Assembly: GCA_022829145.1 (NCBI GenBank)
Contig: CM040746.1
Location: 36,381,712-36,445,711, forward strand
DNA: 64,000 nt
Direction: 5' to 3'
DNA from: Albula goreensis
Lineage: Eukaryota > Chordata > Actinopteri > Albuliformes > Albulidae
Under the pieces are notes generated by a model that saw only the letters and a list, made by a program, of their open reading frames with translations, did not search any database and had not been told where the DNA came from. This document shows, one piece after another, positions 35,201 to 45,592 of the stretch (its first letter is position 1; each line of letters starts with the position of its first letter). A program made the translations under genes and the position numbers.

Positions 35201-38200
35201 TGTCATTTTATTTTCAGTCTAGCCTCCATGCTTGGGTTTTGTATTTATTTAGTTTTTTGTCTGTCTGCGTAGAGTTAATTCTACAAGGCATGGTACGTGG
35301 AGAGAGAGGGAGGACAGAAAGCCCACCAGCACAAGCAGGAAGGGGTCCCGAAAAAACAGCGTTCAGGATCCACCAGCGAGAGGAGCTCCAAAGGCAAGGA
35401 GGAGAGCTCCAGGAAAGAGGAGGAGCTGGAAGAGGAGGACAGCGCCGGACTGGAGGAGGAGGGCTCTGGAGACGAGGTAACTGGAGTGATGGAAGCTGAA
35501 GAAACAGAGGAGGGGGAAGGTGGAGAAGGCGGTGATGTACAGGAAGCAGGGCAAACTGAGGCAGTGGAAGAAGAAGAGGAGCCGTCCAGCCTGGCTGAGC
35601 AGGCTGTCCCTGAGTCAGACCAGACCGAGCACACAGAGGAGGCCAGTGAAGTCCCACCCACAGAAGGGTCTAAGGGAGCCGCAGCAGAGGAGCCCCCAGC
35701 ACAGACAGAGACCTCACAGACAGAAGGAGAAATTCCTTTTGAAGAGACCAAGGGAGCCGAGCCGTCAGCAGAGCCAGCTGAGAGCTCAGAGATCCCTAAT
35801 GAAGAGCTGGAGGATGACCAGGCAAGTTACTGAAGATCAGATTTATTCAAAGATGGATTTAAGCAAACTGGAAACCCTCTTGAATCTGCTTAACCTCCTG
35901 GCCACGATAATTGTAAAATATAATTAAAAGTCTTTAGCTTTTTGTTGTTCACAAGGAACAGTCTGCGGTAGTTGGAAAGAAAAGACTTGCCTGTAATCAT
36001 ATATCCATCATCTCTGATAATTCTGACACTGTCCTCCTCCAACAGGAAGAGCTTATGGAACAGGACCTCCCAGAGAACATGGAGGACTTTGTAACTCTGG
36101 ATGAGCTGGCAGAGGAAGAAGACGCTGATGGAGCAGCGACCCAGTCAGGATCAGACTCCCAGTCAGGTGCTTACATTTGTTGAGATGAAAATGTTTAATA
36201 AAAATCAAACATTACCACCTCTTCATAGTTTATGCAACATCATCACTTGCTGTACCATCTTGAATTTGTTGTAAACTGTACATCTTGAATATTAATGTTT
36301 TTTCATATTTTTTTTTTTCCTCTCTTTCAGAAAGCTCAAAGAAAGCTGGGGTGTGTACATTTTCTTATTTATGTTTTAAAGTTTTAGTATTAAAGTTTTT
36401 TTTTTTTATTTATTAATTTATAATCAGTTCAAACTGTTTTTGAAATTGCAAACATGCTAAATCATGTCTTTCTTTGACAGGGACGAAAGGTTGTCAGAGT
36501 CGTGGGATTCAGGCGACGCCACAACTGCCTTGATGAAATTCTAACCCTCGCCAAACCCTTTGGAAAAGTGGTTCGATATCTGGTTCTTGACACAAGACGT
36601 GAGGTGTGCTTCTGAAGACCATCTGTGTGCCGTCTCATTTCACATGTCTCTGTGGTTCCCTGCATGTCTCTATTCTCTATACCTGTGAAAAAAGTGAACA
36701 TACAATCACATTCTCATCCTTTCCTGATTTTGTGTTTTACAATTTCAGTGTAGGTCTGTTTGTACCCTCTGCTAACACATTCCTGGTTGTGTGAAACAGG
36801 CTTTTCTGGAACTGGCTTCTGAAGAGGAGGCTAAAGCTATGGTAGCTTTCTACAATTCCAACGTTACACCAACTGTGTGTGGGAAACCAGTGAAGATATA
36901 CCACTCCCAAGCCCATGCAACAATGCATGTGTGTATTCAGATCCTAACTCTACTACATGGTGGTGATTATTGGATTAAAACGGTACATGAAAATAGTTTT
37001 ACTCATTGGGTTTGTTCCTATGTCTCAGAATGGAAAGGTTGTCTACGTTGGCCAGATTCCAGTCGCTAAAACTTCGGATGCCGCCATCTTGAAAATGGCT
37101 GAGCCTTTTGGGAAAGTGAGGTGCTATTTTCTCAACAGGCCACGCAATGAGGTAATGGTTGCTTTCAGTTTTCCTTATGTCAGGTTTTCTAATGTAGAAA
37201 ATATTCCTGAAATTATGATGTATGTGTGACTTGTAATGATGACTTCATTTTTATCCAGTGCTTCATTGAAATGGAAAGTGGAGAAGATGCTGAGCGAATG
37301 GCTAACACCTACAGTGAGCACCCACCAAAATTACATGGCCAACAGTTGACTGTATACTTGAGCCGAAAATACAAACAGCTGAGGAATGCGTGAGTTACTT
37401 GTTTCTATTTCAATTACATGCTTTTTTTTTATGCAGAGATAACAAACTTGAATTGGTTCATATTCATCATAGTCTCTCCTAATCAATTATTATATCAGAT
37501 ATGTACTTGCCTGAGTGGGTTTCTTGTGGTCGTAGTGGCTGAGTCTATTGAGCTGTGCTCCTTCCAGACGCAGACCTCCTCCTCCAGAGCCTGAGCAGGA
37601 CAGACCGTCCAAGAGGGAACGTAGTGCAGCTGAGGAAGACTCCCGCAGTGCCCCTCCAGCCAAAATCAAGGTGAAGAAGGAGGAAGAGCCCCCAGCCAAG
37701 AAGACCTGCATCAGGGAGGAGAAGAGCAGCCCGGAGGAGTCCAGCAGCAGCAGGGAGGAGCAGAAAGCAGCTGAAGAGGAGCCCAGCAGCAATGGGGTGA
37801 ACCAGCTCCAGCAGGATGAGATGGAGAAGGGGAGCACAGAGCCACCTAGTGGACAGGAGGAGTTAGCGCTTAAGACAGAAAATGAGGAGGTGAAGATCAC
37901 CAAGCCTTCTGAGAGTGAGGACACCCAGAAGAAGGGCACAGAGGGGGTGAGCTGGACATACCACCTGGCTTTGAGGGAGGGAGGATGGTCTTGGATAGAT
38001 TAGGGTGTTTGATCTCTTTTTCTGTGTGCCTTTTCTTTTCCTGTATTTTCCTACCTGTGTGCCATCAGTTTTATCTGCGATCAGTTTGTCAAAATATTTT
38101 GTCGATCTAGTGACCAAGTTATACAACATGTGGATTTTAATATGAGAGTGATTTTTACTGGTTAATTATGAAGCACACTTTGCCTGTTGAATAGTTGACA

Positions 38201-39250
38201 CAGCCAAGTATTTTTGTACAACATTTGCTTGAAGAGATTACTTTAAGATTTGCACTGAATACTGAATAAAGAAAAGGCCTGTGAACCAGATGTACTACAG
38301 ACACCTGGAGAACCTGTGAACTATTAACAGGGATGAACAGTTATATCTTCTTGTAGTATGCAGTGTGCCTGTGTCCTCAGAAATGAAGGGTGCAGTGGAT
38401 TCTCTTTTTCAGGGCTGTGGAAGTGAAGGGGCAGTGGTGCCCCCCTGCAGTGGAGCCAGTGAGAAGAGCAGCGAGAGTGAGGAGACGCCCAACGCCCAAC
38501 CACAGGCAGAGAAGAAGCCTCCGTCCACCCCGTCCCTCTGGGGCCGTACCAGCCCAACAACCCTGTGGGTAAGACTGCCTTCAGTTCCTTGCTCGGGTAG
38601 ACCCTGTCCCTCTTGTGCCTTACCAGCCCAATGTTCTGGTATTCCATACATATAATTACACCATCAGAAACCATCAGTGAATGAAAGCAGGTGTGAACAT
38701 TCCAAAGAATCCATTTTCTGCTTGTCTTTGCAGTCCTGGTGAGAATGCTGTTTTTGTCCAGGGAAAATATATTTTTTTTATGTGCTTCTTCTCTAGATCC
38801 ATGATACAGGTAACTGTGTGTATGGCTGATGGTGTTTGATCTGCTGTGTTCTGTGAAATTGCAGGTGTGGAGTTTGTGAAAATGGGCTACTACTGCAGAG
38901 TCTGCTTCCTGTTCTACTCCAATGAAGAGACGGCAAAGAAGGTCCACTGCAGCAGCCTGTCCCACTATCAGAAGCTGCAGGTTGGTCTCTCGTGTTACTG
39001 AAATATGAGGTCATAGTGAATTACCATTAATCCATTCAGACATTAAATGGTGTCTAGTGAACCATCAGTTTTTCATGTTCATCTGTTCATCAAAAAATAG
39101 ATTCCTGCAGTATGAAACTGGTTCTTATGCTTGAAATTCAGAAGTTACATTTCAGAGTTGCATGACCATGAGTTGATTGAATTTGGTGTCTTTCAGAAAC
39201 ACCTGGAAAAAGAGAAGGAGAAAGCAAAGGCGAAGACAAAATCTCTGTAA
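28448..39250 (+). CDS. matr3l1.2: Matrin-3-like protein, copy 2 (four RRMs; frame disruptions)
   Basis: Same family and exon order as copy 1. Exons: 28448-29209, 31529-31590, 31886-31918, 32228-32325, 32510-32556, 32777-32893, 33454-33579, 33936-34094, 34813-34937, exon 11 ending 35821, 36046-36166, 36331-36350, 36481-36603, 36800-36928, 37029-37151, 37259-37389, 37568-37946, exon 19 from 38413, 38865-38980, 39197-39250. Two exons do not keep frame if spliced as in copy 1. From the homologous acceptor (35273), exon 11 is 7 bp shorter than copy 1 up to a shared GGATCC and runs into TAA at about 35479. Exon 19 lacks one C of a five-C run (near 38528-38531) and would stop in exon 20. Using an acceptor before 35305 and a donor after 38638 gives a continuous frame of about 1155 codons. 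All RRM and finger exons are otherwise intact, so this may be a functional gene with shifted splice sites, a recently damaged one, or a partly mis-assembled one. Confidence 0.83.
29210..31528. other. Copy 2 intron 2, with a transposon insertion
   Basis: A 2.3 kb intron. It holds a MITE-like element (29548-30173, listed separately) absent from the corresponding intron of copy 1. The remainder shows no coding potential. Confidence 0.5.
29548..30173. mobile_element. MITE-like DNA transposon with CAGGGAGTCCCC termini
   Basis: It begins CAGGGAGTCCCCAACTTACG and ends CGTAAGTAGGGGACTCCCTG, a 20-bp terminal inverted repeat with one mismatch; beyond it the right arm repeats a CGTAAGTTGA-type motif. 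Length 626 bp, no transposase. The termini resemble mariner/Tigger-type elements (inference), though a clean TA target duplication is not evident. A fish SINE tail (GGATAAGAGCGTCTGCTAAA) is nested at 30060-30085. Confidence 0.6.
31529..32556 (+). CDS. matr3l1.2: Copy 2 exons 3-6: rest of zinc finger 1 and linker
   Basis: Exons 31529-31590, 31886-31918, 32228-32325 and 32510-32556. Exon 3 encodes [20 protein letters not shown] with the two finger histidines. Exon 4 (33 bp) encodes [11 protein letters not shown] and is two codons shorter than in copy 1. Exon 5 and the first ~20 bases of its following intron are nearly the same as copy 1. Exon 6 uses a less common AAG acceptor. Confidence 0.87.
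32777..33579 (+). CDS. matr3l1.2: Copy 2 exons 7-8: RRM1
   Basis: Exons 32777-32893 and 33454-33579 encode [46 protein letters not shown] and [13 protein letters not shown]. The first half shares under half of its residues with copy 1. As in copy 1 the intron starts with GC (AACAAG|GCAAGT). The intron carries a SINE on the opposite strand. Confidence 0.88.
32901..33110 (-). mobile_element. tRNA-derived SINE in copy 2 intron 7
   Basis: Reading the minus strand: GTGCTTGACTGAGAACC, then GGTGGTTCAAGCTCC (B-box-like), and at the far end GGATAAAAGC...CTAAATAACCATAATG, the tail shared by many fish SINEs. It is absent from the matching intron of copy 1, so it postdates the duplication or was lost there. 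Confidence 0.6.
33936..34937 (+). CDS. matr3l1.2: Copy 2 exons 9-10: RRM2
   Basis: Exons 33936-34094 and 34813-34937. The acceptor is chosen at GCTCATAG|AAATGC, because it matches copy 1's CCATAG|AAACGA and avoids an upstream in-frame stop. It encodes a Gly/Arg-rich lead ([10 protein letters not shown]), [46 protein letters not shown] and [10 protein letters not shown]. Exon 10 is nearly identical to copy 1; exon 9 differs mostly in its first 14 codons. Confidence 0.87.
35273..36350 (+). CDS. matr3l1.2: Copy 2 exons 11-13: linker, with broken frame at its 5' end
   Basis: The homologous acceptor GTCTGCGTAG (ending 35272) places exon 11 in a frame that stops at about 35479, and the long glutamate-rich frame has a TAA at 35276-35278. 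From about 35388 onward the sequence is nearly identical to copy 1 and encodes the same acidic region to NEELEDDQ (35821). An AG ending at 35304 would restore phase, at the cost of most of the arginine-rich start. The donor after 35821 is GC, as in copy 1. Exons 12 (36046-36166) and 13 (36331-36350, 20 nt, ESSKKAG) are intact. Confidence 0.75.
36481..36928 (+). CDS. matr3l1.2: Copy 2 exons 14-15: RRM3
   Basis: Exons 36481-36603 and 36800-36928 encode [57 protein letters not shown] and [13 protein letters not shown]. The fold and intron position match copy 1, but the two copies are clearly diverged here. Confidence 0.9.
37029..37389 (+). CDS. matr3l1.2: Copy 2 exons 16-17: RRM4
   Basis: Exons 37029-37151 and 37259-37389 encode [57 protein letters not shown] and [15 protein letters not shown]. 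The intron between them is 107 bp, against about 600 bp in copy 1. Confidence 0.9.
37568..38638 (+). CDS. matr3l1.2: Copy 2 exons 18-19: second linker, one-base deletion before zinc finger 2
   Basis: Exon 18 (37568-37946) keeps frame and encodes the same [14 protein letters not shown] basic cluster as copy 1. Exon 19 starts at 38413; at about 38528 the run is CCCC where copy 1 has CCCCC, so [10 protein letters not shown] is replaced by [10 protein letters not shown]. At the ancestral donor (after 38568) exon 20 is then read out of frame and stops within a few codons. If splicing instead uses CTG|GTATTC (after 38638), the frame re-enters exon 20 correctly. The end given here is that alternative donor. 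Confidence 0.75.
38865..39250 (+). CDS. matr3l1.2: Copy 2 exons 20-21: zinc finger 2 and C-terminus
   Basis: Exon 20 (38865-38980) is base-for-base the same as copy 1 and encodes the complete matrin-type finger. Exon 21 (39197-39250) encodes [17 protein letters not shown] and the TAA stop at 39248-39250. Whether the finger is translated depends on how exon 19 is spliced. Confidence 0.85.
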
Positions 39251-39745
39251 TTTTTTTTTTTAATTCCAAAACGTGTTAAACATGATAGAATTATTAAATT
39301 CAATTGTTGTTGAATATCCTATTTTTTTTTTTTGTAAATTTCCTTTACCTTTTTTTTGTTTGTTTTTATAGTTGCTATTTCCCTCAGTTGTTTTAGAATT
39401 TTTCTTTTCACAAAGGGATTTCTTTGTGATTTTTAAAAAAAAAAATGTTACTGAAACAGGAATTTCCATGCAAGTGCAACATTTATTAGACACTGTATTT
39501 GTCTGTTTTTCTGAGAAGAGGAAGTGTTAACAGGAGTATTGTGTGGTTACCATCTAGCATGCCAGTAAAATGATGATTCAAATAATCAGCCAAAACAGAC
39601 TGACTCTGAAGAACTACTAATCAGATACATTCTGAAATGTGCAGTGAACGACTGCTTGTCTGAACACGTTTTTAGAAAAGTCTGAAATGAAATGAATCAT
39701 TTGTAAAGGAGTATTTATGAAAATAAATTTTCCTTACACATCTCA
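39251..39745 (+). other. matr3l1.2: Copy 2 3' untranslated region
   Basis: AT-rich sequence after the stop with an AATAAA at 39722-39727 as probable poly(A) signal. The cleavage site is inferred. Confidence 0.4.
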
Positions 39746-40660
39746 TTAAATTGTTATTGGTGGTGTGATGAAGACACATTTTTACACTGCTATTAAAAAC
39801 GGCACTGGCTTGTAGGACTCCATATTCATTCATTAAATCGCCTGACTTCTTCATGGCAACAACCCATACATGTAAGATTGATTTTCAAATTGTAAAAACA
39901 AGTAGCAGGGTGCATGGAAGACAATGAACAGGTGTTGTTGTTTTTTTCCCTTGAAAACAGCAGTGTGGTTGTTCGTGCTGCTTTACTTGAGTTGCATAAG
40001 CATTAATGATATAAGGGTAATGCATGTCTTAGACCATAGGCAGTGTAGGTGAGGTGCAACAAGTAGATTAACTATGTTGACCCAAAAGTGTGGCACACCA
40101 TGTAGGCAATACAATTAGAGGCTAGCAATACTACAAAACATTTAATTACAGAATATCGGAAGAGCATGGTTTGAGGAAATGATGGAATTCAGAGGTTGGT
40201 CCTCAGTTTGAGGCAGACAGAAACAGTGGTTATCCTGTCCTGAATGCATTTGGAAGTTAATTCTACCACTAGGGGGCAGTGCAGACAGACATTAAGGTCA
40301 GTAAGACAAACCAAGCAGGATGTAGAGCAGGACAATGTTTGGAGTTTTATTGTATTGCTCCATCAGATCCTTGGTCTAAGAGAATTTGGTAGCCCCTGGC
40401 ACTGCATTACCTTAGTTCATTCTAGACTGTTTGCTACATCCCAGAATTTTTTGTCATCTGTGATTTTAACTATTTTGCTCCTGACCTTAATATCAAAGTC
40501 ATTTGTGTAGGTGTATGAGGTGTGTCTATTTTGTTACTTGGGAAAATAAAAATAATAGAACAAAAATGATTAACTGAAATTTGTTGTAGGATAATTGCAT
40601 TATTTCCAACAAAACCAGGTTTAGGAATGAAGCATTGCACAACTGGAGCTGTTTGAAGCA
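39746..40660. other. Intergenic, no gene seen
   Basis: No coding exon. It contains the CTCF-like motif at 40266 and nothing else recognisable. Confidence 0.4.
40266..40279 (+). promoter_or_regulatory. CTCF-like motif (full consensus)
   Basis: CCACTAGGGGGCAG matches the CTCF core CCASYAGRKGGCRS at every position. It sits about 0.55 kb after the probable end of matrin-3-like copy 2, at the boundary between the gene cluster and the gene-poor stretch. Binding is inferred, not shown. Confidence 0.5.
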
Positions 40661-40662
40661 TC

Positions 40663-41070
40663 CTGAATGAAGCATTCCCCTCTCTCGCACACTCAAAGCT
40701 CATTGGCTGTGCTCTGAATGAAGCATTCCCCTCTCTCGCACACTCAAAGCTCATTGGCTGTGCTCTGAATGAAGCTTTCCCCTCTCTCGCACACTCAAAG
40801 CTCATTGGCTGTGCTCTGAATGAAGCATTCCCCTCTCTCACACACTCAAAGCTCATTGGCTGTGCTCCGAATGAAGCTTTCCCCTCTCTCACACACTCAA
40901 AGCTCATTGGCTGTGCTCCGAATGAAGCTTTCCCCTCTCTCACACACTCAAAGCTCATTGGCTGTGCTCTGAATGAAGCATTCCCCTCTCTCACACACTC
41001 AAAGCTCATTGGTTGTGCTCTGAATGAAGTGCTCCCCGCTCTGGCACACTTGGAGCTAATTGGCTACGTT
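40663..41070. repeat. 51-bp minisatellite, eight copies, each with a CCAAT box
   Basis: Units start at 40663, 40714, 40765, 40816, 40867, 40918, 40969 and 41020 with a constant 51-bp period; the last is diverged. Each contains GAATGAAG, CCCCTCTC, CACACTCAAAG and AGCTCATTGGCTG; the complement of the last, CAGCCAATGAG, is a full NF-Y (CCAAT-box) consensus. Because 51 is a multiple of three, the minus strand shows a repetitive 179-codon open frame with no homology that is not considered a gene. Confidence 0.92.
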
Positions 41071-44000
41071 CCTGAAAGTGAGGCCCAGGAAACAAATTAC
41101 CTGTTTCCTGTATAACTTGAGTTCAAGTGTCACTGGTGCAGTGTTAGCTAGCTGATAGAGATGGTCACAGTCCTTGTTTCCCCAGCCTGTTGATGGTGTC
41201 CAGGGCCAACCAGAAGAATCCTCTTTCTCTTCACTTACAGGACACATCAGCTAGCTAGTCAAGACCTTGCAGAGAAGCTACCGAACGTAGCACAAAACCC
41301 ACTGCTGCATACTCAACTACACAATTAACAACTTGTTGAAATTTGTGTTGGGGAACATGCAAAAAAATTTCCTCTGTGTGATTTCATCCAAATGGAAAGT
41401 CATTTTGAAGTATTTACAGATGTCATTAACAACAAAATATTTATCAGCTGTACAGTTATAGGCAGAAATGAGATATTGATGTGGGCTGTCATGATTATGA
41501 AATTTGGGTTAAAGGATAATTGTAAGGCTGATAACCATAGTCATGGGTATTTTGTTGGTAATTGCCACAACTATTTATTTAATAGATTGCTTAAGATCCA
41601 AAACAATTAATGAACTCTGTCCATTCCCCAAGTCTGTAGCTCCCACTTCTCCCACAAATGACTGCGCTAATGATGGACTCAAAAAGTGTCAAGGTTGTAA
41701 CAAGCTTTACAGCATTGTAGGCCTAACAAATAACAACTTGTGTAATGTGAATGAGAAGAAGAAATAAACGAGGCCCTACAGGACCATTGATTGACCCTTC
41801 AATCCGTGTGGGCTTGAATTTGTAAACCCAGCAGAGTATCTGTATTCATTTTCTATATTTATAGCTTATCCTGGACTTTTCATTGAGTTTCCAAAATCTT
41901 CACTTTCAGGGACTTTCCTCAGAATGTCCACCTGTTCTCCGTCACACATGTTTAATTCATGGCTACCCCCTTGCCCTGGTCTACAGTGTGGGAGGAAGGC
42001 TTTCTGTTTTCGCCCTCGCGTGTTCCCACGTGGACATCAGGTCCATGGAGTCTTTTTAGCCAGCTGGCAGCTGGGCGGAATTAAGCTGAGCTGACCTGAA
42101 CTGTCCGACCTTTCATCCACTGCACTTTCCCCTGGGCGTTCGACCTCCGGAACATTCCTAAAGGTGGAGGAGAAAAAGGACTTACAAATTAAATCATTAA
42201 AGAATTTCTATTCTCAGATATCAGCAGGGCTGCAATTATGAAGCCTTTAGATTGTCTTCTGATAGACTAATACCATGTGTGAAATCTTTACAGAAATACC
42301 TTTTTTTCCATTAGTCAGCAGAACTAAAACACAAATTCTCAACCATGTAGCAATATTAGTACTGTAATACTGTAAGTGCCCTCATTCATACAGTTGAATG
42401 TTCTTCATGACAGGATCATTCTTGCAGAACAAAATAAACATCATTTCATATGATTGAGTCTTGAAGAGGTTTTTCTTTTTACATTACGTTTCATATGTAT
42501 ACTTAAGTCCAGTCACGTTGTGCTCCATCCTGATTCTGGTTTGAAGTGCAACACTGTAACAGCACTTTGCAGTTTCTGATTTTCCCAAAGCTGTAGATCA
42601 CCTTGTATGACCTCTCTCTCCCTCATATCTATGTATATGCGTGCCTGTGTGTGGTTCTGTGAGTGTCAGATTATAAAATGGATTTCAGAGGCTATGAAAT
42701 GTTTAAGTTTACATTTTACAAAGGGCATGTATTTTGAGATTACACACATGCAAACTGAAGTCCCATAAATCTGTGTCATCATAATTCACAACATATTATG
42801 TTTGGGGGAGGCATGGATAAATGAATATGCTGCACGTATTATTCATGGATAAGGTGAAACATCCCATTATCATAATGCTATAAAGATAAGTGATTTCTGT
42901 TAATGCATATCAAGTCAGTGGCATTGACAGGTAAGTGGATAAGCTATGGGCTCTTGCCTGTTTCACTGCATCATCTTAAACTAATGATATTACAAGCTTG
43001 TTCCTGCTCTTACATCATAATTTGAGTGGGTGGGAAATGGCTATTCCACTGAGAATGAGTTTAAGCTTACTCTGAGCTGACCTTTACCCCAACTCTCAGG
43101 CTGCATGAGTTAGGCCATGCATCAGACTTGTTCTGCATAAACACTGGGACCCTCAATTTGTGCTGTTTCAACAGCATGCTTAGCACACTGCCACTATTCG
43201 GCTATTTGTCGCTTTTGCACAGAAAGCATTGAAAGCAGCAATCCTTGGAGCAGATTGTGAGGAGGCACAGCGCTGGTTTGGAATGCTGAGGAGCACGCTG
43301 AGACGGAATGTTAAGAGAATGGGTGGGGCCCCATCCAGGAACAGTGAATGACTTTTAAGGGCTCTTAGTTAAGGTAAGGGGTGATGGACCTCAGACAGGC
43401 TCTTACCCTACCTGCTGTATTCAAAGGTTTAATCTGAGTTACCGCATGAGACAGGCTGGCTCCCCTCCCAATCTCTCAGGTGTGAATTATTTTGGAAATA
43501 ATATCACATCTATACAAAGTGAAAAAATACCTGCTGGCAAAACAGAGAAAGGTGACATAGTAACATAGTACTGGCTAAAGAATTCACATGTATGCATGAT
43601 CTATGCTTTGTTATTTTCCAAAGGTAATTATATCTAGGAAAAAACAAATTAAACCAAATGAAGGAGAAGCAGCAGAAACAAACAAATGAAAAAAAAACAT
43701 AATTGTCACCCTTATTATAAAAACTTTAAGGGACATCCTCATTAGAAAAAATAATTTTACAGCATTTTTAAGAGACATGCATAGTTTTCAAAAGCTTAAT
43801 AAACAGCCAATGTGCATGTATGTATATGTGAGGGGAGCAGAGGGATAGAGAGAGAGAAAGAGAGAGATTGTAAATGTTCTGTTTGTGTTTGAAATGGACC
43901 TCCTTAAGTTCAGCTGACCTTTAAAGCAGTGAGAGTAATAGCTGGTCTCTGGTCTGGAATGCATTACTTGCATTGCCATGTTTGACAAAAGCTGCAGGCT

Positions 44001-44960
44001 TGTGTATGCAAGAAAATAACTGATTTTAAGATGTGGGATTCATATAAACAACCCAAATACATACAAATAGCCTGGGAGAGAGGGGATTGGATTTATAAAA
44101 AATGATAAGGAATGCAGTTTATCCACTTAAGGACTGGGGAAAAAGATAATTCTACAACAGATTTCAAAATTCGTCCGCAACCACTTATGAAGAGGGCTAT
44201 GTTATATCTGCAATCTCCTATTGGAGCTGGGGCTTCGGAGGTTTGTATTTCATCATTTTAGGTGCAGCGGACTCCAGAAAATCCCTCATCGTAGGGGACT
44301 GAATGCAGAGTGGACTGATGAGAACAGAACAAATAAGGGAAAAAGGGAAGGGGATGTCTACAAAAAGCTGTATCTACATTTAAAAAAAGGCTCAGTTCAG
44401 TCAGGGTCTAAAATGGTCAAATCTCCATGGAACATGATCAGGGCCCGTGTTCTTGAACGCGTCAGTGTAGAGGTTCACATTTGGATTACACATCTACTAC
44501 AGGCTACAGGGTGAAACCAATGCTACGTCAGGTCTGCTACTCTGAGTCACAGAACACAAACTATTAGAGCATATGTTGTCTCTTACTGGACTCATATAAA
44601 CACTGTTTGAGTTAAATTATGGTTCCACATATTTTTTTTTCAACATTTGATCCATGCTGGGACTTTTCTGTCTCTGTCTTGCTCTCTACTCTTCCTTTGA
44701 GGCCAGGAGAGACACAAAGACAGAGTTTATTCATTCATTCATCCTCACATCACAGCTAAAAATAGCATGAGATTATGTAAAATCTCCCAATAATTATTAC
44801 AGAGTTAAAAATGCATATATATATATATCATCATTCATTTTGTGGTGCAATTGTAAACCAGAGGTTTTTTTTACTTAAATTTCTAGTTTTATCTGTTTTT
44901 GAGGTGGAGCAGAGAAAACAAGAGGCATTCTGTGTCTTTAAGTCACTTGAAATAAATTAG
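41071..44960. other. Intergenic, no gene seen
   Basis: Nearly 4 kb with only short, unsupported open frames (41392-41767, 43788-43988, 44221-44514). A TA microsatellite lies near 44815-44830 and GA-rich sequence near 43840-43868. Nothing on either strand resembles a known protein. Confidence 0.45.
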
Positions 44961-45092
44961 CTTGGTTGAAGCTTTGGTTTCTCTGCTGCTCAGACACCTT
45001 TGATTATTTGGAAAGTCTCTCTGTAAACAAGTGAACGCCCACAGAACTGCCTGTGTGATGACCTCATCGTATCCGGAGATATAGGCCCCATT

Positions 45093-45592
45093 GTGTGTGT
45101 GTTGCAACAGCGTAAGTGTGTGCAGCAGCTGTGTGTGTGTGTGTGTGTGCAATGTGTGTGTGTGTGCATGTGTGCAGCAATGAGTGTGCAGAAGTGTGTG
45201 TGTGCTGTAGCCATGTGTGTGTTTGTGTGTGTGTGCAGCAGTGTGTATGTGTGTGTGTGTGTAGCAGCTGTGTGTGTGTGTGTGTGTGTGCAGCAATGAG
45301 TGTGCAGAAGTGTGTGTGTGTGCTGTAGCAATGTGTGTGTTGTGTGTGTGTGTGTATGTGTGCAGCAGTGTGTATGTGTGTGTGTGTGTGTGTAGAAGTG
45401 TGTATGTGTGCAGCAGTGTGTATGTGTGCAGCAATGAGTGTGCAGAAGTGTGTGTGTGCTGTAGCAATGTGTGTGTTTGTGTTTGTGTGTCTGTGTGCAG
45501 CAGGGAGTGTGCAGAAGTGTGTATGTGTGTGCTGTAGCAGTGTGTGTGTGTGTGTGCAGCAGTGTGTATGTGTGTGTGTGTGTTGTAGAAGT
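45093..45592. repeat. TG-rich composite tandem repeat
   Basis: About 500 bp of (TG)n interrupted regularly by GCAGCAGTGTGTATGTG, GCAGCAATGAGTGTGCAGAAG and GCTGTAGCAATG blocks, giving a loose higher-order repeat. All six frames are partly open (Cys/Val-rich on plus, His/Thr-rich on minus, up to 217 codons); these are artefacts of the repeat. Alternating purine/pyrimidine TG can adopt Z-DNA. Confidence 0.9.

Noticed and set aside
40470..41009. 179-codon minus-strand frame with 17-residue repeats (MSFECVREG...)
   Set aside because: Entirely produced by the 51-bp minisatellite; no homology and no promoter or splice context.
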